From contig CM055613.1 of assembly GCA_029379385.1 (NCBI GenBank), positions 15,084,001-15,148,000 on the forward strand: a stretch of DNA of 64,000 nucleotides, in the 5' to 3' direction. The first letter of the stretch is position 1. Each line of letters begins with the position of its first letter. The DNA comes from Quillaja saponaria. Lineage: Eukaryota > Streptophyta > Magnoliopsida > Fabales > Quillajaceae. Under the pieces are notes generated by a model. The model saw only the letters and a program-made list of their open reading frames with translations. It made no database searches and was not told the origin of the DNA. The position numbers and the translations under genes are program-made. Shown here piece by piece: positions 10,604 through 24,155 of the stretch.

Positions 10604-13600
10604 TCAGCTATCTAATGCCCAATCCGGATATGGACACTCAAATGTCCATCCAGGTCCAGTGTATCGAAAACAATGTAGCCAAAGGCCTTCTTCATGCCCA
10701 TTGTATCTGCAAGTGCAAAAAAGCATCAGATATTAAGTTTAACAGAGGACAGGTAGAATATGGAATCCTCAGAATCAGGGTAACAAACTCGTGAATGAAC
10801 AAGACAAGAAAGAGCATTTGTAAAAAGTCTCAGGAGAACTGTCACATGTTACTTATATTAACAAGCTAGGAATTATTTTCCCTAGTACTTTAGAGGATAA
10901 CATTAACGTTTAACTATGTGTTTAACTATGTATTAATGATCCCATAATGGTCAATAAGGCTTCACTTAAGAGGTAACTTATACTGACTTAAATAGACAGC
11001 TACATTAAGCAGAGAATATTTTCACTACAAAACTAGCAAGAGTTGAAAAACAATGTAAGTTTTAGTGTGTATTTGTAAAGGAGCAGATACTCAACCAACG
11101 TGATAGTACATGTACATCATGATCCCAATATCTATTATCCAAGTTTGCTTAAAGGAATCGTTGTAGAGAAGGTACAAGTTTAGAATAAGGGATCCCCAAA
11201 AAGAAACTCAATTAGGTGGTAGACTTGTATTAAGTGCCAGAAGGAGAGTCAGAACCAATTTAAATAATACAGATGAATGTTGGGTTACCCCTTCAACAGA
11301 GCACTTATACTCTGTCTTGGTTGAAATCTTGGGCGAACAAGCATGCATTATTAATAGTCCACATTACAAGTCGGAATAAAAATATTGTATTACATTCTAA
11401 GAAGTAATAGTAAATTTGTTACCCTTTTGGAACCAAATCTGGACAGTTTGTACACATAGGGTCAATGCTGAAATCATCAGTTGAGTTCTCTTCATACTTA
11501 TTAAGAACTTTTTCATCTAAACTTGATGCTAGAGAGCAGTCTGAACCAGCAACAGCTCTATCAGCACTCAGTCCTTTACCAGATCGATCAACAGTATTTT
11601 CTGAGAGGTAAAGCATGTCATTGGCTATTGGGTGTCCTATATGTTGTAAATGGACACGTATCTACATCAAAGGTGAGTTTATGCATAAGAAAATCAAATA
11701 GAATTTCTTCAGCTCCAAAGGAAATAAAAGATAAAAGAAAAAGGAAATGTCAAGAATATTTTTGGTCCTTGTAATATGCATGTTTCAATTTCATCCGTGT
11801 TAAGATTCAACCTACTCAATTCTACATGTCTACTCAGTTGCCTGTATGGATGCCATATTTTGGGACTGGGCGCCATATCAATGGCTTAGAATTTTGCCAT
11901 GTTAAAACACATGGCAGTAAGTGGGCTAGAAGTGAATGTTGATGCTGAACAAATTGCAAACTGCAAGATTAACATCTGAAATATGAGGATGAAAATCAAA
12001 CTTTAAGCAAGTTACATGGAGGAAAAATATAGTTCAGCCAAACAGGCAAAATAAAATGCAATATATTAAGAACAGACAGCCTTTGAGGGACAAGGAAAGT
12101 ACAAATAAACAAAAATATGATGTTTCCTACACAGCTCAAAGTTATTCTTACTTGATGAGTTCGTCCTGAGATTGGTTTGCACAAAACAATACTGTAAGTA
12201 CCATTGGAACTGATTCGAGTAAACTTTGTGCAGGCGAGCTTCCCTTTTGCAGAGTCACTGACCTACATGATCAAGAGATATTTCCAGTTCAGTATTACTG
12301 CATTATGGCTGCTGAATTTTGAAAAGAAATGTCACAATGACGATAAACAAACAGTAATGAGTATAAATCACATTAAGTGTCTGCAAAGCAGAGCAATTGC
12401 CAATGGTGCATTCTAACTGGCATCATTACAAAAAAAAACTGGAGAGAAAATTTGGCTATCTCTAGCATTTTCTCATATTTCAAAAGAATTAAATCTCAAA
12501 TGTCCAAAAAAGTAACAATCAATCATATGCCTGTTATATTTTACACAGAAGCGTAAACAAATGGCAATTTTGACAAATAATAATGTGCTTTCACAACTAT
12601 TCTAATCCCTACTTTTCTTGTCTTGCAGTAGAAAATAGCTAAGTTGAAAAGCCTCACCTTTGTTGTGCTCCTTCCTTCTCGAGAATTATAAATGACGTTA
12701 GCATCAACAACTTGCTGAAAACAAAATAAAACGTAAGCGAAAGGAGGAGAAATGTGTCTTACCAAAAGTGACAGAAAACTGTTAGTATATATATATATAT
12801 ATATATATATTTGCAAAAGAAATCTCAATCAGGTACAGACATATGATTACATGACACGGATTGAATTTGCTACACTACCTTGCGGCTGAAAAGTAGTAGA
12901 AACTGAATTTTATCTCTACTTGCAAGCCAACTTTTTCTTTCCATTTCACCTCACCTTTATTATACGATTTATGCCATTTGAGCCTATAAATGATTAAATG
13001 TCATGACAAGCTGAAATTTAATTGCTGATTGACAGAGATTTGGACAAACAGCTCCTGAAGTATGTTGAGTGCTTCAAGATGTAAATAAAAGGCCAAGATT
13101 AAAGAATATGTTGGGTTTTTCAAGTTCAAGAGATTTTTTTAACTATAGAAAAAACAGTAGATGACAAATTTAATATTTTAAAAATTCTAAAATGTATATA
13201 GAACCCTTTCGATTCAAGTGTATTAGAAAGAAATATCAATTAAACTCAGGATTGTACCTGGGATCTGCTAGAGTGCAGGATTGAGGATTATATGGGAAAT
13301 GGAATAAACAAATTGCCATGACATCTTGTTAAGAGTCATTCATGACTGTAGAAATGAAGCTCAAATTTGTAGAAGATTAACCTCTTTAGTCCCCAAAAAG
13401 TATAGTTTCGAAGTAATAAAACTAGAAAAAGCAACAAGCAGATATAACACTTCAGTGTTGTGATAAATTTAAAAGGATCAGAATTTCATTGCTTGTGAAT
13501 TGTGATAATACGACAGGGCACATAGAATCAAGAATATTAAACATGAAAAAAAAAAAGGAACAAAATGATTTTAGCCTAATTTTAATTTATTTTGTTGTAA

Positions 13601-16042
13601 CATTTTTTAATTCTCCTCATACAATAAAGAGAAATAACATCATCTTCCATGAGAAAAAGGGTGGAAAGAAAAAATAATGGCAATGGCCCATCTAGAACAA
13701 AAGAGATAGCTAAGAAGATTCATTCAACAGACTTGTAGATTTATCTAAGCCTCACACACTCAGGGAGGACCCAAGACAAAAGAATGAGTAAATTTTTCTC
13801 CCACAACGAAAGAATGGGTGGGATTGTATGGACCTGCCTCAAGAAGATCTGAGTAAGGTCTAAATCACTTAATTTACTAAGGTTGTAGGATCCTAAGATC
13901 ATAGGAACCATATCTAGATTTTAGTGACAATATTAATTGAAAGGAAAAACAGCATTATTCAAGCAGAGGTAACTAAAACAGCATAGAAAGCTCTTTTGTG
14001 TTTATCTCTTAACAAAACATGAAGTATGGACCTATACAACATAAAATATCCACCTCTAACAAAAGAATACCTCAAGCTCAGGAAATTCCCCAATGACCTT
14101 TGCAACATACTCTTTCTGCACTAATCCAGCTTCAATCTGTTTCAGCCACTGTACTTTTCTTAGAATGTAAAACATATATGCACAAGGTAGATATTAAAGA
14201 TGCAATGGACCCTTCCAGCATCCAGTCATAAATGTCTGCATTTAAAGCAATTCGTATTCATGATCCCAGTTCAAAGGTTCCATTGAAACGAATTCATCCG
14301 TTCATATGAAGCTCCAAGAAAAAACACCGTATCAATCTAACCTGTTGTCTAAAGATATCAGCTTTTGGAGCATTTCTGGCCAAAATAAGGAGTCCTGATA
14401 CAAGGCGATCTAGACGATGAACCGCTGACACAAACGTGTCAAGGGAAAATGGAAAAAAATAAAAAATAAAAAAATTGATAAAGTCTAATTGAAAAGGAAA
14501 TTCAAACAGAATAGGTGCACCAAGAAGCTGTATTCTATTGTCATCTTGGGAGGAAAAATAATTAGAAAACACATAAGAATATAATACGTTATTTTGCTTG
14601 TACTATATTATTTACTTCCAATTATATTTGGATACGAAAAAGCGGTGCCAAGGCATGCTCCGCTTGAAGGATCCCAACAACAGTGTTCTTACGATATTGA
14701 CCACATGGATGCACCTGCATAACAGCTAAGGCTCACAGGTTTAATACTACATGAAAATCTAATATAATTTAAAAATCAAGAAATTTCTCTCATAACATAA
14801 ATGATAACAGGTAACCATCATAACAACCACATTAATCTAAAACTAAAGAAAACAAATAACAGGAGTACTGAATTAGTGAATTTTAGTCTGCAGATTTTAT
14901 AGTACTTGAAAATGCAATTGAATATTACATAAACATGGCAAAGGAAGAAAGACGAAGATATGCTTTAGCTAGAAGGCTAGAACTGATCTGGTGGTGGCAA
15001 AACAGATACACTTCATCCTTCCGAATAATCATATAAGATTGAAAAACATAAGAAGTATACACCATTAACTGGTACTGACTTACCGGTACTGAAGCTGGCT
15101 TACAAACAGTCAGCACATCCGGTTCTTGCTTAAGAATAGAGACTCCCCAAGCCATCACCGGTGGTTCATGCCTGAAAACTTTTACATCAATTTCAATTTT
15201 AATAACTTCAATATAAGGAGAGTATGCCAACGAACCTGTGTACAAAATGGCTTATCTTTTGAGATGGTTTAACTATGTATGAAACTGGCACCATTTCACC
15301 ATCAACTTGAATCCGTCCACTTTTGACAGCACTAACCTACAAAATTTAACATAAATGACACATTAACTCAGACTCTGATAGAACATTCACTTAACAACAA
15401 AAACTCAGTAACAGTTACATGGCTTCACATTTGAACAAAAACTAAAGAGATTTCCTATGGATTCTGACTTCTGGGATATTACCAAATTAACTAACATGAA
15501 AATCAGGATCACAATTTTCAAAATCAACTTAGAGTTTACAAATGCAGATTTACGCTCAATATACATTCGCATACATAGAAAATATGACCTTAAATTATAG
15601 TTCCTACATAGTATTCATATGGTCGGCCTTTAAACTCTTCAGCAAACAAATCAACAATGGTTTTCCCCGCCCACCGATTCTTAACCTGTGCCCAAACAAT
15701 AAACCATAGTTAGGGTTTAATCAGGGTTTATATGATATAGAATAAAGCACATATTTTGGACAGCAGAAAATTCCACGAGACACAAAACCAAACTAACATG
15801 ACAGATGAACTCGAAGTAGTACGGTCTGACATGTCTCCTCCCTGTATAATTTCCACACAGAAAATAAGAAAAACTCCTTCCTTTATTTATAACATAAATA
15901 TAAAAAAAAAATTCCATTTTTTTTGGGTCACTGGCTCACCGTTGAGAAAGATGTAATCTTTTGCCTCCGGTGGATTCGCCGGGGTTTGCCAGACGATTTC
16001 CATGGCCTTGATTTCCTCTTCCTCTTCTCTCTTCCTCTTCAT
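10604..16042 (-). CDS. PUS7: RNA pseudouridine synthase, RluA family, PUS7-like
   Basis: Isomerises uridine to pseudouridine in RNA. Twelve GT-AG exons, in coding order: 16042-15940, 15841-15798, 15685-15608, 15336-15236, 15171-15084, 14714-14636, 14424-14342, 14136-14071, 12714-12658, 12262-12152, 11661-11423, 10706-10604. Phases join exactly to 383 aa. It starts MKRKREEEEE at the first ATG; an upstream in-frame GTG is not a start. The family-wide MEIVWQTPANPPEAKDYIF follows. An S4-like RNA-binding segment (KSGRIQVDGEMVPVSY) lies at about residues 80-95. The catalytic motif is HRLDRLVSGLL with its aspartate (exon 7). ISGRTHQIRVHLQHIGHPIA (exons 10-11) is the conserved RluA C-terminal motif. 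The tail DFSIDPMCTNCPDLVPKG then WLHC matches the PUS7 type in Arabidopsis. No targeting peptide is obvious, so it probably acts in cytosol or nucleus. It is divergent from the MUB gene. Confidence 0.95.
12786..12811. repeat. (TA)n microsatellite in a PUS7-like intron
   Basis: A simple TA run in intron 8 of the pseudouridine synthase gene, seen directly. Confidence 0.9.
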
Positions 16043-16518
16043 TTTTTTCTGTTTTGAAGCTACTCTCACAGTGGGGTAGAAGGAGTGAGTCTATGACAGC
16101 GACTACAACTTTATCTTTCATTAGAAAAAACAACGACGCCGTTTCACTATTTCAAGATTCAAAACGTGTCGTTTTTGGCCGGCCTACATCGAACTTTGTC
16201 TTCTTCAGCTCACCAACAGCAGGTAACAACAACAGCAACCAAACCCCGATCCTTCAAAAAGTCAAATCCACCATAGAAAGGAAAAATTCAAAGAAGACCT
16301 GCAAATCGTTTAGCTCTGAATCTGATCGTATATTTTTAAGGTATGATTTTGATTCGACCCTTTTTATTTCTATAACTGAAAGAGTGAAGGTTATTATTTT
16401 TTTGATAAACTGCTTGATGGAATTTTAGATCTTAAATAATTTTTTGGGTTTTTTTCATCGAATTTTAGGATTTCGGTGGTGAACTGATTGGTTGGAATAA
16501 TTGGAGAAGTCAACTCAA
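16043..16518. promoter_or_regulatory. Shared head-to-head promoter and MUB leader with probable 5' UTR intron
   Basis: The start codons of PUS7-like (-) and MUB (+) are 476 bp apart and face away from each other, so the promoter is probably shared. On the plus strand a splice pair (AAG/GTATGA at 16340-16341 and TTTTAG/GATTTC at 16468-16469) would remove a 128-bp leader intron. An ATG at 16093 opens a frame into this region that would be an upstream ORF if transcription starts before it. No TATA box is clear. Confidence 0.55.
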
Positions 16519-19503
16519 ATGCCGGAGGATTTGGTGGATATAAAGTTTAGGCTGTATGATGGGTCCGATTTGGGACCGTTCAGGTACTCATCGGCGGCGA
16601 CAGTTGATATGCTTAAGCAGAGAATTGTGTCTGATTGGCCCAAAGGTTAGTCTCACTTCTGCTCCCACATGATCGTTTAGAACATTCTCAAGCTCTCTGA
16701 ACATGGGTTGTGTTAAATATTTTATCTTGTCAAGTTAAACAGAGATTAGAAAATTAAGAAAGAAAAATCAGAAAATTGTTAAAATTGGGAAATGCACAAG
16801 GAAAGAAGTCAAAAATCAGAAAATGACTTTCTAAGATTTTTTAATCTTTTGCTAACATGATTTTGGACTATAATACAATTTGTTGGTGTCTTTCAACTTT
16901 GATTTGAGCATTCATCACATATTTTTGTATACAATAGTCAATTTTTTTAACTAGAGCCTGACTTTACTCATTCGAGCACCTAAGTGGGCACCTAGCGCCT
17001 AATATAGGGTTTGGTGCCATAAGGGCGCCCAACGCTTTTAACGACACTGCTCATACATCATAACTTACTTATGAGGGATGATAATTACAAATTGTTAGAT
17101 AGACCAATGTCTTTGCAACCATAAGACATTATGTTGTCAATTTTGGACTATGTATTGGTAACTATCTTCAATGTCATGAAAGATTTCTCTCTTGGTTCTT
17201 GTCCTGTGTTATTCATGGATAGCATTTCAAGGACTTGAATATGTGTTTATTTGGGTGGGAATCAAGGTTACTGGATTCATTACATATTGTGATGCATAAA
17301 GTAACAGTTTCTTGTTTGTCCTGATGCTAATTTATAACTTTACATGGGAAACATACAAGCGAGATCTATGTATTAACAGTAACACCTTCAGTCTTCACAC
17401 TTATGGGGGTCCATATATGGAAGACAACTGAAGATATATACTAATATTGTGCACCTTTTGTTTTCCTTTTCCCTATTATCCCCATTATGGTGTTTAACTG
17501 TAAAATGACAAGAGAACCTCTAGATGATTGGAAATAAAGAATATGAGAGTGTCAAAATTTATTAAATACAGGTCAATGTATGCTATACTTAAATTGCCTG
17601 TTGTCTTGGTATCATTCAAGGTCCATTACCCATAAGCATGGGGAAAATGTTTATTCAGTTAAAACTTAGAAGCCACTGATTTCTGGCTAGTGTATAAGAC
17701 AAATCTGTTGTGAATATCCTGTTTCTGTCTTACGTTTTCCTGATGGGGAGCTACTAGAAAGCCACCCTTCGACTGATAGAAGTTTGTTTTTTCTGCTTGT
17801 TCGTGAAGATGTTTTATTAGTCACCTTATAGATATTATATCACAAAATTTAACAAGCTCACAATTGTATTTAACTTGGTAATTTGGTATAGACTGATATT
17901 TTTTTTTTCTGGGAATTGAAACATCTCGCCGGTAATTTGGTAATAGAGAATTGGAGCATTAACTATTTGATCAACTCTTGATGACAATTGACTCTAGTTT
18001 TTTTAGGATCTTATCTGAACCTTACCAATTTAGACTTGTACTCCATTAAAGCACTCATCTACATTGTTTTCCTTATGGTGGAATATATACCTTAACTATT
18101 TGTCTCATTTTGTGTCTTCTTTTCCTTGATTCATCTTAACTTTTTGTTGTACCCTTCCCTAGGTAAAACAATTATCCCAAAGGCAGCAAATGAAGTGAAA
18201 TTGATTAGTTCTGGTAAAATCTTGGAAAACAACAAGTCTGTTGGTCAATGTAAATTGCCTTTTGGCGAGACTGCAGCAGGAGTTATAATAATGCATGTTG
18301 TTGTACAGCCATCTCTTGCAAAAACCAAAGCTGGTAATTTCCATTATGATAGTGAGTGAAAATGGATCATATTATCATTTAGTGGCTTTGGACTTTAGCT
18401 TGTTAGCCGGTTCTAACTTTAATGTTGTTGTGTACTTCATGTTATTATGATTAAGCTGCTCACTTGAATAGAAACCTCTACAGCTGACAGCTATCTGCTT
18501 TTAGAAATTGTGTTACCCCACCTGTGGCAAAGCTCTCATGGTTTTGGTGTTTAATTAAACTCTCGAGTCCTAGATTATTTAGGATGCTTGAATTTCTTTT
18601 GTGTTAAAATTATCTAGTATAGTAATTAGTAACTTAATTCTCAGAGAGAATATTACTAGAAGGCATGGACATTAGATAGTATCCAATTTAAACCTGCCTG
18701 AGCGGCTTCCAATAATGCATGAGAAGGTCTTCTCTCTTTTCTGTGCCCTTGAGTGAAGTTAGTTCCTATCAAAAGATAAGGACCCAAACCATAACAGTTT
18801 AGCCTCCAATGACATAACTTTTAGTGTAGAGGACTGAAGTCCATAAGATAGGGTTAGCTGACTGACTTCTATGCTTTCTTGACAGCTATCTGCTTTTAGA
18901 CATTGTGTTACCCCACCTGTGGCAAAGCTCTCATGGTTTTGGTGTTTAATTAAACTCTCGAGTCCTAGATTATTTAGGATGCTTGAATTTATTGTGTTAA
19001 AATTATCTAGTATAGTAATTAGTAACTTAATTCTCAGAGAGAATATTACTAGAATACATGGACATGAGATAGTATCCAATTTAAACCTGCCTGAGCGGCT
19101 TCCAATAATGCATGAGAAGGTCTTCTCTCTTTTCTGTGCCCTTGAGTGAAGTTAGTTCCTATCAAAATATAAGGACCGAAATCATAACAGTTTAGCCTCC
19201 AATGACATAACTTTTAGTGTAGAGGACTGAAGTCCATAAGATAGGGTTAGCTGACTGACTTCTATGCTTTCTTAAGAAACGTAGCTAGTATTGCTTTACA
19301 TTGAGTACAACTGTAAGTTGATGAAACAAATCGTGCTGTCCATATACCCATTAATCGACCAGTCTACTTCTGAAATTTGATTGGAGATTTATCAGTTTAA
19401 TATAGGGAATTGTCTGAAGGGCCTAACCTCATTGCCCTAGTTCCCCTCCTTGCCTTGGCTCCAAAGGTAGACGAAGGCAATGTTCGGTATTAGTTTTGTG
19501 CTC

Positions 19504-19539
<36 letters not shown>

Positions 19540-19968
19540 GGATCTTGTTTATTCTTTTTAGAGCAATAACCCACATTACAAAATTCTTTAGGAACTACAT
19601 CAGTAGACCTTGGGTCTTAGATTTCTGCCATAGCCAGCTAATTGGCTGGCTTCAAGGATTATAATTCCAAAAAATTAGAAGTTTTAATCTCATTGGATAA
19701 CTTATGTTGCTTCAGAATATCTATTGTGTTAGTCATCCATGACGCTAGACTCTGCTGTTATATCATGTTGCAATTTGTCTTAGCTGTTAGGTTCATTTTC
19801 AAGATACTATCGAATAACACTTAATATGTTTGCACCGAGTCTTGCCATATCCATGTTGACATGGTTGATGAAATTTACTTTGACATTTGCATTTGCTTTC
19901 CTGACTGAACAGAGAAGAAGATTGATGATTCACCCAAGAAAATTGTCTGTTCTTGTTCCATAATGTGA
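16519..19968 (+). CDS. MUB: Membrane-anchored ubiquitin-fold protein (MUB)
   Basis: A small ubiquitin-fold protein that is prenylated and sits on the plasma membrane; in Arabidopsis MUBs bind certain E2 enzymes there. Exons 16519-16645, 18163-18333 and 19913-19968 join to 117 aa, the usual MUB length. It starts MPEDLVDIKFRLYDGSDLGP, followed by the conserved TVDMLKQRIVSDWPKGKTI, KLISSGKILENNK and MHVVVQPS, then a basic stretch and the C-terminal CSIM box. The CaaX ending in Met predicts farnesylation, and the Cys two residues before it (CSC) could be palmitoylated. There is no Gly-Gly terminus, so it is not conjugated like ubiquitin. Intron 2 holds a recent 395-bp tandem duplication. The gene is divergent from the PUS7-like gene. 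Confidence 0.95.
18486..19273. repeat. Near-identical 395-bp tandem duplication in MUB intron 2
   Basis: 18486-18880 is repeated at 18881-19273. Both begin GACAGCTATCTGCTTTTAGA and end CTATGCTTTCTT. I count roughly ten differences including one 2-bp indel, so identity is near 98 per cent and the event is young. It lies wholly inside the intron and touches no splice site. Confidence 0.92.
19509..19534. repeat. (GA)13 microsatellite
   Basis: A perfect GA run in MUB intron 2, seen directly. Confidence 0.95.
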
Positions 19969-21253
19969 AGACAGTTTGTTAGATTTGCAGAATTGTTTAC
20001 CCATGTATCATCTTTACAGCAAACCCTCTTGTTGTTTCAGCATTCCTATGTAAAGTGCCTATTGTCTATTATATTTTTTTATAAGTAACTATTGTCTATC
20101 ATATGTTTATAGCAAATTGGTGTTACTGATGGCCTCCATAGATAACATCTTATACAAATATCAAAAGGGTTGACAACAACCGCATCCCATTGATTTCTGT
20201 TCTGACGCATTAATTTCAATTTCCTGTTCTATCACGTTCCTTTCTTCTTCCTATATTTTTCAGATATGATCGATTCTTTGGTACTGGAATATGCAATATG
20301 TATCTCTTTTATGCAAGAACAAGGCTACAATAAGATTTCTCATATGGTGCCTTTTTTGCATGTTCACCGTGAATTATTAAGCTTGGTTTAGGTTTGGTTT
20401 GGTAATGTTTTTGTGAAATAGAGATGTGCATGACTGGATTAGCAAGTGGATTGGGCACTCTATTATTCTTCCCCGTGAAACTATAGTTAAAACACGTTTT
20501 GGTTGGTTGGGTTGGTAAGACAGCAGAGCATGGTAATTAAATAGAGAGCTCACACTCGCTAGAAACTAATCAGGTCATCTTACTAGATGCCCCCCATTGT
20601 TCAGAAATAGTAAAATCCTGCTCCCTTTTGTTCAGAGTACATAAATTTCTATCATTGCACGTGACACTATTGACTTCATTTAATCTAACAAAATAATGCT
20701 ACTTAGCAATCTGATCTTTTTCCCCCTTTTTACTAAAAGAAAATGAGATGAAAACAGAGCAAGAAAAGCAAGTCAATTGTTTACGAACATCCAAATGAAA
20801 AAAGAATAACCACATTCCTTTACTATCCTCCAAAATCCTTCTGCTCATTCAACAATGTTAAGCCAGTAGGGCCAAGCTGGCAGAACATTTCTTTTGCCAA
20901 GTTAGATCACTATAAAACACAAAAGGCATTTCCCAACAAAAACAGCAATCATATCCTGTAATCACAGTTTTCATCTCGCTTCAGTTAAACTAGTAATCAA
21001 TATTGTATATTCCTATATATACACCATTTCAGCAAAAGGCCAATCCACCATTTCAGCAACCAGACCACTCCTTTATCTTTGCTGCTCACCACACTCAATC
21101 TATACCTATATAGGACACTATACCCAACAAAAATATAAAGCAAAAAAGCAGGACCCAAAGGACCAAAAAGGATTATCAAAGTATTTTAAGTCCTGCTGAA
21201 AATGCTTTATATGATTGTAGTTAGCTAGTAATCACAAACCGATGGTGTTATTA
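19969..21253. other. Convergent spacer between MUB and TPD1-like genes
   Basis: Holds the 3' untranslated ends of two convergent genes. No domain-bearing frame, RNA gene or clear repeat was seen. Confidence 0.6.
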
Positions 21254-22948
21254 TCAGCAGACCACTGAGGAGACCGAGAGAGGGTAGAGGAAGGTATTGG
21301 CGTACTGGAAGGAGACAGTGCCACCATTGACTAAGGGCTTTCCATCATTTACAAGGCAATCGTTGTATCGAAGGCGCTTGAAGACCTTTGGGTTTATAAG
21401 ACGTGCAGAAGCAAACCATCCACAATCGACGTGAATACCAGAAATGTCACACCCACTAACACATACGTTCATAATCTCAACGGTGTAGGTCGGAATACCA
21501 CTTGGGAGAGGTGCTGTGGGGCCCTGACTGATGACTATATCGGCTTTGGAACAAGTTTCTCCCCATATTCGGTTGGGCTCGTCCATAGCTTTTCCTACAA
21601 AAATTTAATAGAGCATGTCAAGACAAAAGTTTTTTATTTTTTATTTTTCAAGGTCTTTACAATAAACTCCACACGAGTAACTTTGGGGTGAACAAGAGAG
21701 AGGGACAGAGAACGTCAAAAGACAAAATACACTTTTGGAGGGAATCACAGAAAAGCAATCAACTCAAAAGGCAAAGGTTGAAAGTAGCCGAACCACACAA
21801 TTGGGCTTTGGCTTTTCCATGTACGTGTAAATTATCTCAGCTTCTTTTCATTATCGTCATATTAGAAAAAAGGTAAGAATCAAAAATAATTTTATTTGTC
21901 TTTCCAACTCAATTCAAAATTTCAAACACAACTCTTGACTAGCATTAATGGTACCTTTTCCTCATTTGATCAAAGTTTATTTTTTCTTTTTCAACATAAT
22001 TGGGCCTTTTGCAGGCTAAATCGAAATGCTAACTTGCGCAGGGGGTGCAATAAACTGCAGGTACAAAGCTTAAATAGCATAAGATGCTAGTCAAAGGAGC
22101 TCAAAAGCCAGAGAGGATACATGGCCTTTCCAACAAAATGATACCCTCATTATACTATACAGTTAGCGTACATCTAGGGGCCAGGACCAGGTGGCCACAC
22201 TTAGAGAAAAAACAGGCGTGTACCTCTGACATTAGACACGTACGTACTACCCATCTGAGCAGCAGAACGTAGGGTGGTAGGTCGTGGGGGTCTTTGTAAA
22301 CGAACCCTTTCAATTTGAAATCAAAATTTGTCGCTTGACTCGATCGTCCCCTATGACTCAAACTCAAATAAGCCTGTAGCAGGCAGAAACCCATAATTGA
22401 AAAACCCGGAAACCCCAAATTGAAAACACATTTGCACCTTACACAGAATCACATCATAGTGATCCTTGATATTCTTGTTGAGCAAAAAGCACCAAATAAT
22501 TATTTGCAAGGAAAATGGGTAAGAAAAGTACCACGATGAAGAAGTTTCCTATGTGGAGAAATGAACGTGTTGTTGCCTCCTTCCTCTAAACCCAGCCAGC
22601 TTGACACCACAGTGACGTTCATATCACCCGTACCTAATATTGAACCCAAAGCGATTTCAGAAAAAATAGAAACCAGAAAGAATAGGAGTTAAAAGGAAGT
22701 CGAAAATAACTAATTAACTAGGAGACCCCCCATGTCACAGAAAATGAGACCATACACGAACAAAACAAAAAAAGCAATCCGACCATAATAATCATGGAAT
22801 CAATAATATAGTCCAGAATTTATATTCTATGGAATAAACTATTAATGTAAGTAATGAACATCTTCAAATACCCACCTGATAGAAAAGCAAACAGTCCGAA
22901 GAAGAAGAACGAGGCCACAACTAGAGCGATTCTTGACCAAGCCACCAT
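21254..22948 (-). CDS. TDL1: TPD1-like secreted cysteine-rich protein (TAPETUM DETERMINANT 1 family)
   Basis: Likely a small apoplastic protein. The founding member TPD1 is a ligand of the EMS1/EXS receptor kinase in anther cell fate; this member's role is inferred only. Exons, coding order: 22948-22876, 22633-22532, 21588-21254, joining to 169 aa. Residues 1-24 ([20 protein letters not shown] and following) form a signal peptide with a strong hydrophobic core. A variable linker with one NNT sequon follows, then HRKLLHR, a possible processing-like basic site near residues 50-56. The conserved core is [50 protein letters not shown] and [18 protein letters not shown]. It ends SVSSVVC. Six cysteines lie in the core, as in TPD1. 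ATG choice rests on the signal peptide directly after a plausible acceptor (CAG at 22958-22960). Confidence 0.93.
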
Positions 22949-24155
22949 CAGTAATATCTGTTCGCACAAGTACAAGCGAAAACTGATTTTTTCCCCAGAT
23001 CAAAAGTCGAAAATACAAGAAATCGGTAACTCGCTCACTGACTCGGTTGATGGAGAAGTGAGTCGAACTCGGAACCCTAAAACCCCATGGAAGCAAGAGC
23101 CTCGAAAAGTAGATACTAACACTCTGCATAGAAGAACGAGTTATATAGAGGTTGATATAACACACAAATCCCATCATCTTCTAAAACACAAAAATCAGTC
23201 AAAGCTTAATATAGCCGTCGATCTGAAAAAAGATACTAAGATTTGACTTCAATGTGTAGGACTCACGGGGCTAAAACTTTACCTCTGAGACCTAAAAGCA
23301 GGCAAAGCAACGGCGGATTGGATTTCGAACCAAACAGAACAATTTCAAAGTATAAGCCAGCAAACTAGTACCAAAAATGAACACACAGGGTTTGTAAATC
23401 TCAATCAAGCATCTATAAAAGGAAATTTTCAGTGTAATAAAATTCAATTTTCTCAAACATTTTCCCGGAAACCGTGTCAAATACTGGTATACTTTTGCGA
23501 AAAACGAAGCGTCATGTGGTAGCAGCAGAGTTAGTAATCACAGTAGAAGAAGTAGAAATTCTTTGAGAATTAGGAAAGTTGAGAAAAACTGGAAAATGTG
23601 GATTTTCCAGGAAAATTGAGAGGGAACAGAAAAGAAGCATAGGAAATGGAAAAGTTGCAGCGAAATTTACTGCGAGGGTATGAGTCGACAAAACAGAGTG
23701 TATAGTACACAACATTCAGCACGAGACAAGCGGCATACATACATGCATAACAAAAGCGCAGAGAGCAGAGGAGAGAGAGAGAGAGCAACAGGTACCAGCG
23801 ATAGCAGAAAGAAACCCAAGCGACAAAAACGACAGAGTAGATCGGGAAAGCCAGAAATGACAAAACACTAGAATCGTCAAAAAGCCGACCATCCTCCATA
23901 GCATTTATTGCTTACATACATACATTACACCATTATAGATTATAGATCACCACCATAGGTATATGTCTAGAGAGAGAGACAGAGACAGAGAGAGAATGCA
24001 CCTTTGAATACGGATGACTGGGATTGAAGCACAGAGAGAGGTAGAAAGAGAAATTAGGGTTTTTTCTGTTTGAAATGGTGGAGATGGTGAATGGTGATGG
24101 AGGTGTGACCACTCGCGCTCCGGGGTCTATATATATATATATATATATAGGGTTG
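22949..24155 (-). promoter_or_regulatory. Leader, probable 1-kb 5' UTR intron and promoter of the TPD1-like gene
   Basis: On the minus strand a pyrimidine-rich leader (AACCCTAATTTCTCTTTC near 24060) runs to a donor AAAG/GTGCATT at 24002/24001. An acceptor GAACAG lies at 22958, ten bases before the ATG. This predicts an intron of about 1044 bp in the leader. A TATATA run at 24128-24149 is placed like a TATA element. It has no open frame with a recognisable domain. Inferred, not proven. Confidence 0.5.
24128..24149. repeat. (TA)11 run, possible TATA element
   Basis: A simple TA run just upstream of the pyrimidine-rich leader of the TPD1-like gene on the minus strand. Confidence 0.8.

Noticed and set aside
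16054..16428. 124-codon plus-strand frame as a separate gene
   Set aside because: It begins at TTG (first ATG 16093), lies in the MUB leader and is better read as 5' UTR or an upstream frame.
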